A stretch of DNA of 64,000 bases from Blasia pusilla (GCA_050084515.1 CM114271.1:36952001-37016000); one strand, 5' to 3'; counted from the stretch's first letter, positions 48,350 through 61,800 are shown. The notes: generated by a model not told the origin, from the letters alone. Translations and numbers: made by a program.

Positions 48350-51300
48350 TCAACGAGGGAAGTCGCCTGTCATCTTAATGTGTTGAAGAGTTGGTTGTAG
48401 ACCATGTCGGCCAACAGAAACCAGCCCGGCCCTGAATCCTCCCCCATACACTGGCGATGGGTCATTTGCAATTTGATGCCTAAAAAACTCCCCGAGGCGA
48501 ATCTGATCAACTTGGTTACCCCTCTTAATGTCGGAATTTGAGGAAGAGCCAGAGAAACCTGTTTGAGCTTGCAACCACAAGTGCGCCATTACTTGGCAAA
48601 TACCCTCCTCAACATAATTCGAAAGATGTGAATACCCACCTGTGACAAACAAATGAACTGTGAGTTGCGAGAAAATCTAGGAGTACTTTTTTCTCCGTCT
48701 ATGACTAAAAACTCACATGCTCTGACTCGAGGGTTCATATGTGACACGACTGGTAGTAGGTATCCGCCTACCTGGTTTGGATAGTTTTCCCTTGTTCAGA
48801 ATAGTATCTTATCCAGAGTACAACTGGAGAATCCAAAGAGATGGATCCTTGTACAGGACTCTATATTAGCTACAGCCCAGTAATCTTGTAAATAGTAAGG
48901 AAGATTAAAAGGCATGGATCTGCTTTACCCCGCCTCAAGGATTTAAATGAACAACTACTTAGGACTAAAGATAAGGGATAGTAAATGAAATAGTGCAGTC
49001 TTGAAAGTAAAATGAAAATTATCGCAGGAGACTTTGTCAGATATTCGTTCTTGTATTTGCAGGACCAATCTCCTACTGTCCTTGGCCACCTTAGCAGAAA
49101 ACACTCACCACATAGATACATTATGTAGTCATGGTAACTCAGGGTTCTTGATGACAAAACGTACATACTAAACTGCAAATACCGCCACCACATCAGACTA
49201 GAGTCTCAAGAACCCTACCATGACTATGGCCCTATAGTCCCAACTTTTACAGCTAGACAAAACCAAGTTCAGATTTTACAATATGTAAATTCTTACAAAA
49301 AGTGTGAAAGCTACGTGTATCACCTAGAACAAAGCACCTTCTAGGTCCCTTGCTGGTGGTGCTTCCTCGGTTTCAACTAGAGCAAAATTTGCACATCAAA
49401 GTCCCACAACCTCTTGGGATCCCGGTGGACAATAAATTCTATTCATTCTTTCTCTCCAGTGAGGAACGTGTATTGAGGATCCCAATCAGGTAAGGTGGAT
49501 AGTGTTATAAAGAGCTTCTTGGCTGATACTTGCATCCTCCATACCAGCAGTTTGCACCGTCCGCATTCACTATCTCCTCCCCCATACTACCTTCTCCGCT
49601 TCTACCTCTCTGTGGGTCCCAATCTCTAGCACTATCCAACCAGAGTGAGGGGTCCATGCTCATAAGTTTACGCAAGGCACTAATAACCGAGTACACTCTG
49701 TATCCCACAACAAAAGTCAGACCTTTCTTGTTAGCTTGTGTACTGACCCATGAAACTAAAAACCTACTTGCAGTAAACTTATGAGCATGGTCTTGTTTGG
49801 GAAACTCGCTTACATTCACGTTCCGGATGGGGACAGCCCCCCTTAAATCACAAAAAGAGTAGGATGCAAGCACAATGGAACTCCTCCACTTCTTGTAATG
49901 TGGAGGAACAAAAGCTCTAGTCACTACATGAAATTTACAACAGCGAGCAACCACTTTACCTAAGCTGGTGCCAGCAGCTGAAAATCATTGCACAAGCTAT
50001 GGCACTGGATGGTAAGTGACATCATTTGGGGTTCCCAATCAGGTAAGGTAGACTGTTCATGAAGAGTTTCCTGGTTGACACTTGGAAGCTATGCACCAAC
50101 ACTCTGCCTGGTACCTACGCTGGTGCCAGCGGCACTTTTCATTACATTCACTACTTAGCTGAGAATCATTGCACAAGCTATTGCACTGGATGGTAAGTGA
50201 AATCTTTTGGGGATCCCAATCAGGTAAGGTAGATAGTTCATGAAGAGTTTCCTGGTTGACAACTGGAAGCTATGCACCAACGCTTTGGGCAGTACATACA
50301 CACACTATTTGACGCTCTCCATCTTCTCTCATGGTACTTTTTTCACATCTGCCTCTCTGTGCAGCAATCCCAGTAACTAGGACCTTCTAACCAGGGCACC
50401 GCACCTATTGTCACAAGGCTATGACAAGAACTACTTAATGACCAGTCTCTGTTGAAAAAAAAGTGTTTATCTATAGGACATGGTCCTCATTAGGGGGTTA
50501 GATTTACTCTTATCTTGTCCAATCCCAGAAACTGTGAATTTCATGATTAGACCTTAACTACAAGTTAACCATAAATTATAGTTAACTCTAACAAAATGTT
50601 TCATCTACCATGGAAAACCACGGTCCATCACACTCTTAACAAACCAACTACAGGCATGGCCTCAGACGTGGAGATGCCCAATTTTCTTTGTGCAATAAAA
50701 ATACTCATGTCATAGAGACACATGTCAGCATACTAGAAAGGTGGCATCCAGGAACTCACCATTTCAACTGAAAAAAAAAAATTAAAACGTAGTTGTAGGC
50801 AGCAAGATCTTCACATATTTCAGACATATATCTGGAGGCTCTTTATATTCCTTTGTGGTAAATCGGAATCCCATATTTTTTTCTGGACAGGACTTGCTTC
50901 AATCACGTGTTTTCCTCTGTGCTTTCTTCTGGAGTCTGGACATCAATGAAATGTAATCAACTCTTTGACTCCAAATTTGAGTGTCCATGGTATTCTGATT
51001 CATAACAGGAATTGGAACCATGGACACTAATTGGGTGAAGGTGTTCGGTGGGGAGATGGAAAACACCCTTCACTAAATTCGAATTTATTCCACCAAACCT
51101 CCCTGATGACATGAAAGACCATCACTACCAAAACAAGGCATAACACCCAAGCATCCTCTGTACATGTAGATGTTTTTCATGGAGTTGAGTGTCTGTTATG
51201 GTACCTGCTTGCTTTACAGATGAACATACCATTCTTGGAATCTGTGACCCTTGAATAGACTGGACCACAGGACCTTAGACAGAGACCGAAGTGCAACCAG

Positions 51301-54300
51301 CACATGGTCACTACCGTTAAAATGAGGTAAGAAAGCAGGGTAGGACTGAACTCATACCTTCAAGCCGGAGCCACGCGTGCATCAACTCATGGGCCAGAAT
51401 TGAACCCGTTAGCAGCCTGTAAGACCAATCCATCATGGACGTCAAGAAGAGCATCAGCAAGAACTTCTAATAGACTTTAGTGAACTTGGCGACACTGTGG
51501 CAGCTGGACCAGGAATCCCAGCTGAAACTATTTCCAGAAGAAACCCCAGTGTGCAATGATTTTGGATTGACCTTTTGAGATCCAGACATGACAAAAGACC
51601 CAGGACCATCGTGCCCGACCTACCTTTTGAGTACAAGCTTAAAAATTTTGCGAGTATACATAAGGATATGCCACTGCACTTCTGAATTGAACTGTTTCCC
51701 AATTGCAGAATCAGTCCCTTGACACAAATAATACTATAGATTGGGACAGAACATACTGGAGCTCACATAAACCAATGCCCAATAGTTTGCTCTAGTGGCA
51801 TCATATGAATGAGGTTAACATTTTGTGGCTTGTCCTTTCAGGGCTTCAGGAATGAAAAACTGAACCGTAATTTTGTTTGTCAAAGGACATGTACTACTAA
51901 ATTATACTGATTACTAGTTGCTTGCAGAGCTACAAATAAACCAACTTAAGCTTAACGATAAGATCTTGACTTCGACATAAATCTCATGACAGACTCACCG
52001 AGGAAGACCATACAGAACAAGAATTGCTGTGACTTCACAATGGCGAACTAATTTCTGCGATTCCGTTCTCATCAAAAATGGTTTGGTGCCTTTCGCTTTT
52101 GATGGTTTCCTATAAACCTGCATCATATCATGTAGGAGTTCAGATGAAACAGCATTACCTGTAAACAGATGTCATACAGCTCCGTCAACTACAAAGGCAG
52201 CCTCTCTGCAAGATGACACTTTGATGCTATCACTAACGACTGCACACCAATTCAGGTGCCATTTGCTTTCAAAATTGCAGGGCTAACATTCTTAATTTCT
52301 GAGTGGCGGAATTCCCTAATCTCGGAGGACACGAACAAACTCCGTTCCATCAACACCCAATACATCACAGCCTTATTACAGGCATACAGGTGATACTCAA
52401 GAAAGGTCACCCCAACATTGACACGAAGGTCTTACTGAGGTAATTATTTGCTCTTCTGAAAGGCACAAGCCTCTTGTCTCTGGTGTATGACGATGTCCCT
52501 GCAAAACAGCATTCAAAGAGACACAAAGAGTCATTGCTCCCCTCAACCCAACAGGAGCAACTTAACTCATGTCAACTGTGCAGTCCCTGACCTAGAAAGT
52601 ACAACAACAAATGTCTCTTAGATACATGTCATAAATATTCACAGGACAAGGCTTGACATTTACATCTCTTTCTCCCTCTCGAGCCGCATTTAGAGCTTGT
52701 CTCTCCACAAGAAGCATTGGAATTTCTTGCTCGATATTCATGCCCAAGTGCTTGTAGAACTTCAGTACATTATAATACAGGGGTTGGCACTCCTTAGTGT
52801 CCATGATCACTGAATCCAAACATTCCAAACACAATTTGCGTCCATCCTCCAAGTCTACATAAGTCTCATCCCTAGGCTGAAATCAATGAACAACAACAGA
52901 AACACATGTTAGTATCACTGTCTTCATTGACAAGTCAACAAACCTAACAAAGCTTGCAGGAATTTGGATGATGCTGCAATTCCCAGAAGACAGATAAGGA
53001 AAAAGCTTTCTAAGAGCTTTAGCCATAAAACATCTCACCTGAATACGGTCACAGCTGCCACAGCGTGGAGTACCATCAGTTTCATGTGAAGGACAGTATT
53101 TGAGATGCCAAAATGGATGTGATCTGTACTCTATCAAATTGGCACGATTGGCTGGAATCTGCAACAAGTATAGCCACTATCAGAAAACACTGGGCCACAA
53201 CTAAGACCACCCTTGCATTCGTAGATTGATTTAAAATGTAGATGACTTTGGTCAACGGCCACTTACAAAATTATGACAAACTTCACATTTTGGATGAAAA
53301 AGCTCCTTGTAACATCCTTTATGATAGGGCTCATCTCCTTGCACAGAGAACTGAACAAAGCACCCCAAATTCAATTTATCAGTGATGTTCCATAAGGTTC
53401 TCAATTGCATTTTTTCTTGCAGCTTACATTGTCTGCTAGGATCCAGTTCAAAAAGCCGATTGCATTAAAGGAGGTAAAATATAAGCTTCCCTCAATATCA
53501 ATCAATAAATTTAAATTAGAGTCTATGTATGGAATGCCAGCTTAGGAATCCAAAGAAAGTACTGGACATGATTCAGGTTGTTGAGGCCCAACTTGAATGC
53601 TAGCCATGATGAGCCTGCTCCATTAAATGTGAGACACACTTAGGTGAGGCATATGTCCAACCTCATGATCATCAATTGGTTCATTGCAGGCTGTGCAACG
53701 GAAGCAGCGTGGATGCCACTGAGCTCCCATGCAGCTTAGAAACCGTCCACTACCCAAAGGGTTGTTACACCCTGCACAAACCGGTCCTACCCTGTCCAAC
53801 ATCCCACAGAACCAAAGCAACAGGAAAAATCATTCACAATTCCAGTCATACATCATATTAATTCTTTTACAGCCAGACCAAATTTCTTGATGCAATTAGG
53901 GAGAAAAGGGTTAATGAAAGATACCACCACCCTTTGCATGAAAAAAGTCAAAGGCTCCAAAGCATAACATAATCAGCACCAGTGACCTTGAACAATGTTT
54001 CACCTTCTCGGTGGCGAAGAAGAAGAAGACCCTCGCAAAAATGGTGGGAAAACCCGCCAGTCCAGAGCTTCACGAGGTCTGTTATCGAGATCCAAACTAG
54101 CTTGCAAAGCTCTTGCCAACTCCTCATCTGATTGTGTGTTGGAACTCGACTCTCCTATGGAGAAAAAAAATTCAAAATCTCACTGAGATAAAAAGTCGAC
54201 TTCACAGACAATTCTTTAGATCTAGCAAGAGTTCTCAAATTCACAATGGAGATGAAACACTAAGCCTACTTTTCATGCATAAACCAAAGAGAATATAACT

Positions 54301-55798
54301 TGCAATCCCAAATCCAAGAGATCACTGGTAATTCTGTCTTTAACCCCTAAAGGCCTGCAAAGCGTGTGAAGATTTTGGAGGATAACTTTGTCATCTCCCA
54401 AATAACCGGAATTTTCTGTTCTCATATCAAAATCCATTTACCTGAACTAGAAGTTCAGCAAAGGTTGGAGGCTTAGGAAAGGATCTGAAGGTGACTCACT
54501 GTAAAATCTACATCCTAATCTCGTTATGTCAGATCTGGGTGTTCAGAGAAATGAGCCTATGGAGACTACAGTTGTGGATGACTTCCAAAATTGGTGGGTA
54601 GATAGTTGACAGCCTGAGAACCCACAGCAAAGAAAGTTTGGGAGAAAGTGACAGTGGCCGAATGGGAAGACTCAAACGTGGCTTATATTTCAAAAGAGTC
54701 AGGAAGTGACACTTGGCCCCTCTAAACTTTCAACGGCGGGGGTTTCTATCCCCAATTTTATCGTAAAAAGTACTGTAAAACTGACCCTCAGGTTCCACTG
54801 CAAAATGTGAAGTCACTTATTCATTCCAACCGTCGGATCTTCCATGAAAATTCAGGACTCCTCCCGTCTTCATTTAAGCTCCAAAAGGGCCTGGGCTTTT
54901 AGGGGTTAAAGCAACTATATATCCGTGACTTTTCAGTATGGCCTCACGTTGATTGCATGCGGCTCCAAGGTCACCATCTACACTACTGCCACGAGACCTG
55001 TAGTTGAACATTGCATTGCCTGGTACACTCTCATAAGTCGTCCAAATCGTGGCACCTACACCCGGCCAACAACTCTAGAGGATGGGCACACTGTTCCCTA
55101 CCAGAATTTGACGGCATTGTGAGTGAGTGACCTTTCAGTGGCTAGTGAATGGAGTCAACATACCAGTACTTGAACAGTATAATTAACTCTGGCATAAACC
55201 AGAAGATGTCTTAATCGTTTCGTCAGAGGCACGACAACTTAGATGAGACTGAAGTAGTTATTCTTTCAGAGATCACTCCGACTGGGTAGAAACATTGATC
55301 CCAATTTGAAATACCTGTCCTTCCATGTTCTTCGTCACTCAGAGAAAGAGCAATGGCTCTGTCTAGCTCTTCGTTTGATGTCGATCCTCCATAACTCCCG
55401 TCACGCTTCCTGGAATCCTGGACACTCGCAACAAGCTCGCGTAAGCACAGCATCTACCCAGAAGCCAAGTTGACATTCCAGGTACTATTCCTGAGCACCT
55501 ACAGAGCATCATAAAACCGCTCCTTAGATCTGTGAAAGAGAAATGAGCTGAACAGTAGTCATCGCCCTCATGTGCGGGCCCTGTGCGTGATCTCGTGCGG
55601 GAAAACCTCAAATTTCTATTGGTTCTCATACACTCTGAGTATTTATAAGTAGAGAAGAGGGTGTGACAAGCTAGAAAATACGGGATGGTAACTACTCACT
55701 CCGAACAAATTAGGCAAGCGATACGGATTGTCTTCAGCGCCACCATCGTATCTTCTATCGTCATTTGAAGTCCCAAAGATATTTTTTAACCATTTCAT
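48350..55798 (-). CDS. DA1: DA1-type ubiquitin-activated peptidase, UIM and LIM domains (11 coding exons)
   Basis: In Arabidopsis DA1 and relatives are ubiquitin-dependent peptidases that limit cell proliferation and organ size. Coding exons (complement): 55700-55798, 55315-55453, 54004-54154, 53662-53791, 53267-53350, 53039-53158, 52664-52876, 52436-52498, 51999-52117, 51358-51416, 48350-48639. All are GT-AG and in frame, giving 488 residues (Arabidopsis DA1 is about 530). The start MKWLKNIFGTS fits the family opening. Two ubiquitin-interacting motifs lie near residues 60-76 (ELDRAIALSLSDEE) and 88-102 (DEELARALQASLD). The LIM domain starts at Cys135 (CAGC) and runs to about 195 (CEVCHNF); a second, LIM-like, zinc-binding block follows (CPSH, CGSC). 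The metallopeptidase region includes HTPETRGLCLSEEQ and the HExxH site HELMH at 382-386, then YVEEGICQVMAHLWL and the tail FFRHQIANDPSPVYGGGFRA. All key residues are present. The DA1/DAR paralogue cannot be fixed from sequence alone, so the symbol is for the family. Confidence 0.93.
49470..50310. repeat. Three diverged direct repeats in DA1 intron 10
   Basis: The phrase CCCAATCAGGTAAGGTRGA recurs at about 49480, 50035 and 50217. The last two copies share about 150 bp: ATCATTGCACAAGCTAT, then GGATGGTAAGTG, and AGAGTTTCCTGGTTGACA. An exact 17 bp inverted pair (CCATGCTCATAAGTTTA) lies at 49654-49670 and 49774-49790. The repeats hold many GGTAAGT-like strings that could act as decoy donors on the plus strand, but DA1 is transcribed from the minus strand. 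Confidence 0.65.
54344..54905. mobile_element. TTAA-flanked inverted-repeat element (MITE-like) in DA1 intron 2
   Basis: The left end reads CCCCTAAAGGCCTG and the right end, inverted, CCCCTAAAAGCCCAGG. Both are bounded outside by TTAA (54340-54343 and 54906-54909). The 562 bp interior has no coding frame. A TTAA duplication with a CCC start recalls piggyBac-type elements. The caution is that TTAA is its own inverse and may simply be part of the terminal repeat. It lies cleanly between exons 2 and 3. Confidence 0.55.
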
Positions 55799-57350
55799 CT
55801 TGGACATCACGTTCAGCGTTCTTCAACCTTGCAACGTCTGCACGCGCAAACCAACAAATCTCGTAAGAACTGGCTGATTTCCATTTGCATGCAGAGTGAA
55901 TGAAAAAATGCGTGCAGAAGAAGTGGGCCGTCCATCTTCGCCGAGACAAATCCGGGCGGCCAAAACAAAATGTCATGGTCATGGATCAAACAGCTGCTGA
56001 TGAACAATTTTGGGGAAAAACCCGAACAGATCACAAAGGAACTGTCCAGTGTCAAGAGGAGTCAGCTAAGCTTGCTTTCCATCGAGTACGAGAGATTGCA
56101 TCGTAAGACGTGGAATACGATCTACCACTGGCAAGCTTGGCCTGAAGATGACCGTTCCGTGCGGCATGACAAGGGAATCCGAAGTAGAATTAACGAACGG
56201 TGGAATGCTCGGGCTCGACTTCACGGATTTGTTCATTAGTAACTTTTCATTGAAAGGCTGATTACTCGAAGCAAGAACTCCAACAAACTTCCAGTCCTTT
56301 CTTCGTGGTATGCCCAATTAATGCGGATGCGACTAAAACACGGCGCCAATCCAGCTCGCCGTTCTTCCATTGACCTATTCTTTCTACGAATCCGCTCGAG
56401 TCAAATACCTTCCCTCCAGTCCGAGTCGCATACGTATGATTCATTCGGCAAACAAATCAGACTGCTGTACTCAAATAGAAACCTACGTATCAGCCATCCC
56501 AGAAGTCCGGTTTGCGAAAGACTCACGTCGTAAATCGGCAGCGATCGACTGTTGTTCATAAAAAGCCCTGCGATCGGCCCCGCCTCGCGGAATTCGCACA
56601 CGATCTATCTCTTCAAGCCCCAATAGAAACAATTGCCGAAGGGAGGCTTATAAAGAGGTCCGAAATTTACAGCAAAGTCAATTCGCACGGGCTCGGTATC
56701 TAAAAATTTTTGAATCTCAACCCACAGAGGTAGATGGAAAGACGAGACAACGTTAAAAGGGAATCCAGTGCCTCCAAGAAAACCTTTCAGGCAAACCACC
56801 CTTACACATCGCCTCCGACTCCCTCCCTCCTAACAAGGAAACAGTGCGATGGCGCGAGGCTAGCGCGTCGACAGAGTCGTAGTCGCCTATAGCTCCCCCC
56901 GGATAAGTGACGTGCGTCTCACAGCAGCTTGAGCCGCTCGCGTTCAGCTACAACATCGCCATGCGCAGAAGAACGCAGCGCCCGCGGAACAAGTCAGTCT
57001 CGAAGCAGAGAGCGCAATGGAGATTCTGCCACAGTTTTTTCGCAGTTACTTCATTTTCATAACACTCCTCTCTCCCTCTCATAATTCCTCGTCGCTTCTC
57101 GGGCCTCGGAATAGTCTTCCGGTCACGTGCACCGCTGCGAACAGAAAACGGCATATGGCGGGCCCCGCCGTGGCCTCCTGCCGGGTATACCCTACCGGCC
57201 CATCGGCGATCTGGCTCTGCCTGCGTCCGGGAACGAACGGCCCTCTGGCGTAATAATAGTACAGGCGCCCGCGACTGCAACCAGACGACAGTAGCGTACT
57301 TCCTCCTCGCCTGAAAGTATCTTCACGGTCGGCTATGCGCTTCATTCCGC
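55799..57350. other. GC-richer region upstream of DA1
   Basis: It should contain the DA1 promoter and leader, though I see no definite TATA box. Frames such as 55970-56239 plus and 56948-57280 minus are open on both strands with no recognised domain. I call no gene. Confidence 0.35.
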
Positions 57351-57354
57351 TCAA

Positions 57355-57410
57355 GAAAGAAAGAAAGAAAGAAAAGAAAAGGAGAAAGAAAAGACAGAGA
57401 GAGAGAGAGC
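57355..57410. repeat. AAAG and GA microsatellite
   Basis: Runs of AAAG followed by GAGAGAGAGAG; a short TGTA repeat follows near 57530-57543. Confidence 0.9.
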
Positions 57411-57858
57411 TACAGTAACTTCCGTCATTATATCTCTTACAGTCGTCGTGAACAAGATGTTATCTGTACAGAGGGAATCTCTCGGAAATTTCGCGGGAAT
57501 CAACTTCGAATCTCTCACGCTCGTGTTGTATGTATGTATGTATGCCTGCACTCCCTTGTCGGATGCTTGACATGTGTAAGGGGAAAAAGGAAAAGAATTT
57601 GCAGCGATTTGCAAGAAAATATTCAATAAATAGAACATCAGAGGAACTTGGTCATGATGGTATATGAGTATCTTATTAGATAAGGAAAAAGATTAAAAAT
57701 CGTGCCATGGACAGTATTAAATGTCTTCCTAACTTCAGGTAATATTGTGATTTATTTGTATTGTGATTTGTTTAGTTCCACGTATTTTAATATTCACAGC
57801 ATTTCTTTTAGAAAGCCGAAGAGATGAGCCTCTTATATATAAAAAAATGAATTCTTTG

Positions 57859-57905
57859 ATATTTTCTTGTTGCTCTACCCATAGGATAGAGCAACAAGAA
57901 AATAT
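57859..57905. repeat. Perfect hairpin, 19 bp arms, 9-base loop
   Basis: ATATTTTCTTGTTGCTCTA pairs exactly with its inverse around CCCATAGGA. The exact match in a decayed AT-rich setting suggests recent origin or selection. Confidence 0.85.
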
Positions 57906-58220
57906 TTATGTAGCCAAGGCAAAAGAAGATATTAGAACCAAATAACTACATAAATAAAGTAACATTTGTTTAAATGTTATCTTTTCATGCTCTATATTAC
58001 ATAACTCATGTTTTGGTATGTATGAATGGAGCGTTTAATAATTGTATGAATATCATACTTGATATAAAAGGATTCTTCATGAGCTTGATAAAAGAAATTT
58101 TTCCCATGTTAAGACGTTAAGGAGATTTAATGTACCACATGCTTCCGCAAATAATAGTATGATGATTGCTTAATTCATGAGGAAAGAAAATTCTACAAGA
58201 AATGAAGCCTCTTGGTGAAA

Positions 58221-58304
58221 TGATGAGGCATCTCTCTCCTTTTATAATTCTGGTTTTAGTTATGATGAGGCATCTCTTTCCTTTTACAATTCTAGTTTTA
58301 GTTA
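58221..58304. repeat. Two tandem copies of a 42 bp unit
   Basis: The unit starts TGATGAGGCATCTCT; the two copies differ at only a few positions. Confidence 0.8.
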
Positions 58305-58839
58305 TGATTTTATGTAATTCCTAAACAAATTCATACTTTTAGAATTTAAAAATGCATACTTGGTAAAAATGGAGAGATATAAAAACTTAACATATATGAA
58401 TAGGGCGTCACTAGATCACAAAGGCATTTTTACTTCTCTCTATTATTGAGAAAGGAGAAGCGGAAATTTTTTTACGTAAAATCTTAGAGATTATGTATCT
58501 TTCCAAGATACTTGTCATGTCCACCCAATGCCAAAATAAGAGAATCCTTTCATTTAGAAGAAAACATGAGGAAACTTTTTTCTTTTTTTAAACATTCTTT
58601 TTCATTCAAAATTTCACCTAATATTTCACCATTCATTTGGAAACTCATGCATCCCGCCTCCTAGTCTTGAGGAAAAAAACTCCCATCCCTTCCCTTGCTC
58701 ACTTTTTTTAATGTATGTATCCCCCATTCCCCACCTTTTTATTTGGGAAATCTAAAATTTCTACCTTATTCTTTCTCTCTGCTCTTTTCCTTTCAAATTA
58801 AATTTCACTTGTTTACTAATTTATCTTATAATATCTTGT

Positions 58840-58890
58840 CCCCCTTGTTATAATAATATAGACTAGTTAATATCCCCATGAGATACATGC
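58840..58890 (-). mobile_element. Head-to-tail junction of two Helitron-like elements
   Basis: On the minus strand GCATGTATCTCATGGGGATA, a short spacer and CTAG (3' end of one element) run directly into TCTATATTATTATAAC (5' end of another), with CTAG ending at 58863 and TC starting at 58862. No host base lies between. The body of the second element would run leftward, the first rightward. Confidence 0.55.
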
Positions 58891-61800
58891 TTTTGAAAAA
58901 AACTTCCCAACATTCTTTCTTTAAATTTCCTTCCTCTTTTAACTTATCCTTTTCCACCCCTTCATTCACGTATCCCTCATCCCCACCTTTTTTTTTGAAA
59001 TTTTTTTTAAATATCCAAATTTTTACACTCATAACACCATCTAAAAATAAAAAAATCCTTCTAAACCTTCAAGGCTTATTATTTTTTCTTATAATTTTGC
59101 ATGCGCTCCCGTAAAATCCTAGCCCCTTCACTTTCCTTATTTCAAGAGAATAAATTTGCCTCCTTTGTCACGTCTATTATGATAGATCGACGAGATCTAG
59201 TACAGAGCCTTTGGAGATACTTAAGGACAACCTCATGCGATCGAGGATGACATGCTTAGGGCACGGATAACTTGAGAAAGCATGTTTCCCCTTCATTTTG
59301 GCTCATTTGGAGCAATGTCGAGGAACTTACTATTACGTGTAAGTTGTCATTTTTTTATTGACTTTCCACTTTGGAAAGTGGATTTTGACCCGATACAGCA
59401 GGTCAAGAGCCAAGGAGATGACTTGCGAGCATAGATTACCGTGCATAAGTACTTATTGTCTCGATGTTTGGATGTCATGAGTTATCATGGGATTGTGTGT
59501 GTTTGTGTGTGTGTACGATGACAATGATGTAGGTTGTGTAGCGATGTGTATGCCCATAGAACTTCTTCAATCTCCTTCTTAACCAGTAAAATTTTTTTGT
59601 AAATCTTTAGCCTCATCCCATTTCCATTTTTGGAAATTAAAACTCCTTACTTTACACTTCTCTAATCCCCGATCACCCTATTTTTAAACAAGGAAAGTCA
59701 CATCCTCTTCTTTCTTAAATCTCCTTTTAATATTTTATATTTTTTAGCTAATTATTTTATATATATATATATATATATATATTTGACCACACACATATAA
59801 TTTTTGTTACTTTATATGCGAAGATTTTTTCTAAGATGTGGGTCTCATGTCATATACCAAGTACCTTGAACACTAGTCTTATTTGTTGAAAAAGCTCTTG
59901 TTTTACCATATCCGCTCTTGCTATTAATCTACATGTATCCGAACACATTCATATTAGCTAAGATCTGGATCAACCAGTCTTTCATCTCTTGAATCTTCAA
60001 TCACCCTTCAAGCTCAATAGTTTTAAATTGGGTTAGATATCAATCTAAACCCTCACTCCCTAATACATGCACGTCATTCAAGACTTAGGAAAAAATTCCT
60101 TTATAGTCTAAGGACTTGAAAAATGCTTGCACACATAGAGATCCCAATTATCGAATGAACTTTAAATGAGTCTTAGATTCAAACTCAATATCTAAGCCTC
60201 CCGATCAAGGCTAAGATTGGGATCTAAAACTAGACTATCTAGACTTGGCTTGGTATCAAAACACCAATATCAACCTCTCAATCCATCCATCTCATATATT
60301 TGGTTCAACCCCCTTGATTCTCAAGATATGTTTTAGCTCCAAAATCCTGTGAAGAGCCTCCCCCTCCTTTATCCAAAGAACCCCTATTGGGTCGCTCCTT
60401 ATGGCCCTTAACCCATACTATCATTCTAATATTTTTTGGGCGTATTTCATGACTTTTGCTTTTACATTTATCCATATCTTTAGTATTTTAGTACTAGATC
60501 CTAATTGGTTTTCCCAAGCACATTATTCATCCTAAATGCATATTCGGAGATGAAGGTGTTCAAATATGCATTTAGGATTGAAGAAGCGGTGAAGGTTTGA
60601 TGGCGTAATGTGACCTTAATATGTGTCAACTTGGGGGGGAGAATTTTCTAAGACATTTTGATCATAACTTCCAGATCATCCATCCCAATGTTATTCCTCC
60701 CATACAACTTTTAACTTGGAAGTTCCTATGTAGTGTTATAACACACCCATAAATAGGTGATGCTATACATTGGAGGACATTACTATTTATTCACTTTCTA
60801 ATGATGATAATGGGAGTTTTGGAGATTTTTTTATTATCTAAGGGTGAGATCTTGCCAGCACACATCACTTTAACACGTTGGTGATAATAATGACATATAT
60901 GCTTTGTGAGAGAGATGTCTATGGTGCATCTTGTTCAAAAGTATGCAAAGGATATGGGACAAGTATACCATTTGAGCAAGTGCTCGAGATGACATTCATA
61001 AGGACATAATATGTTATACAAGCTAGGGTGATAGAGATTCCAATTAGGCCAATAATATAATGAGTCATGGTTGCATTAGGGATGGTAGTTTTAGATAACT
61101 AAACTTGAATATTTCAAAAAATTGATCTATCTAAGGTTATGTATCGATTTGAATGTGTTCTACTTGATTCAAGAGCATAAATCCTTGTGTTTGAGGAGAT
61201 GTCATATTAGGAGATATGATTGGGGAATTATGAGATCACTCCATGTCCATTTCATATTCACACATAATTAATTTCAAGGCGCTTCCTCGATGTAGCATAT
61301 GACTTGTGAGGATCGAGAGACAATAGTGAAGATTGACCATCCTATTGATAGTAAGGTGGTGCATACACAAGTAATGGTGACGTAGGCCGAGTCTTATGAA
61401 ATTCGGGTAAGTTGGGGCTTCTAGGTTACATCTCTTAGGTTTCACATTTAACTTTTGGGAGGAGTGATTCTTCTATAGAACAGGTTGGTAGTCAAGGGAC
61501 ATGCTATTCAATTACCCATGTTGTGTGCAAGGAGGCTTGATGACTTACTCTGAGGTCACCTACATAATGACATCTAATTGTGGATTTCTATGTTGGCCTT
61601 GAGATTCACTACAGGAGAATGCCCATGAAATGGATAGTCTTAAGGAGATGCATACAATGACAAGTTTATCTCCATATATCAACAATACTTCTTTTAGATT
61701 AGCATTTTCGGCCACAATCATAATTTTTATAAGGAGTACAATATTTTTATAATTTAGACATTGTAGACCTAACTCATTTTTTGGTGTCAAGGTGGCCATG

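Noticed and set aside
55970-56239. 89-codon plus frame starting MSWSWIKQLL upstream of DA1
   Set aside because: The hydrophilic, helix-like composition is suggestive, but there is no known family, no codon support, and it overlaps other open frames in all directions.
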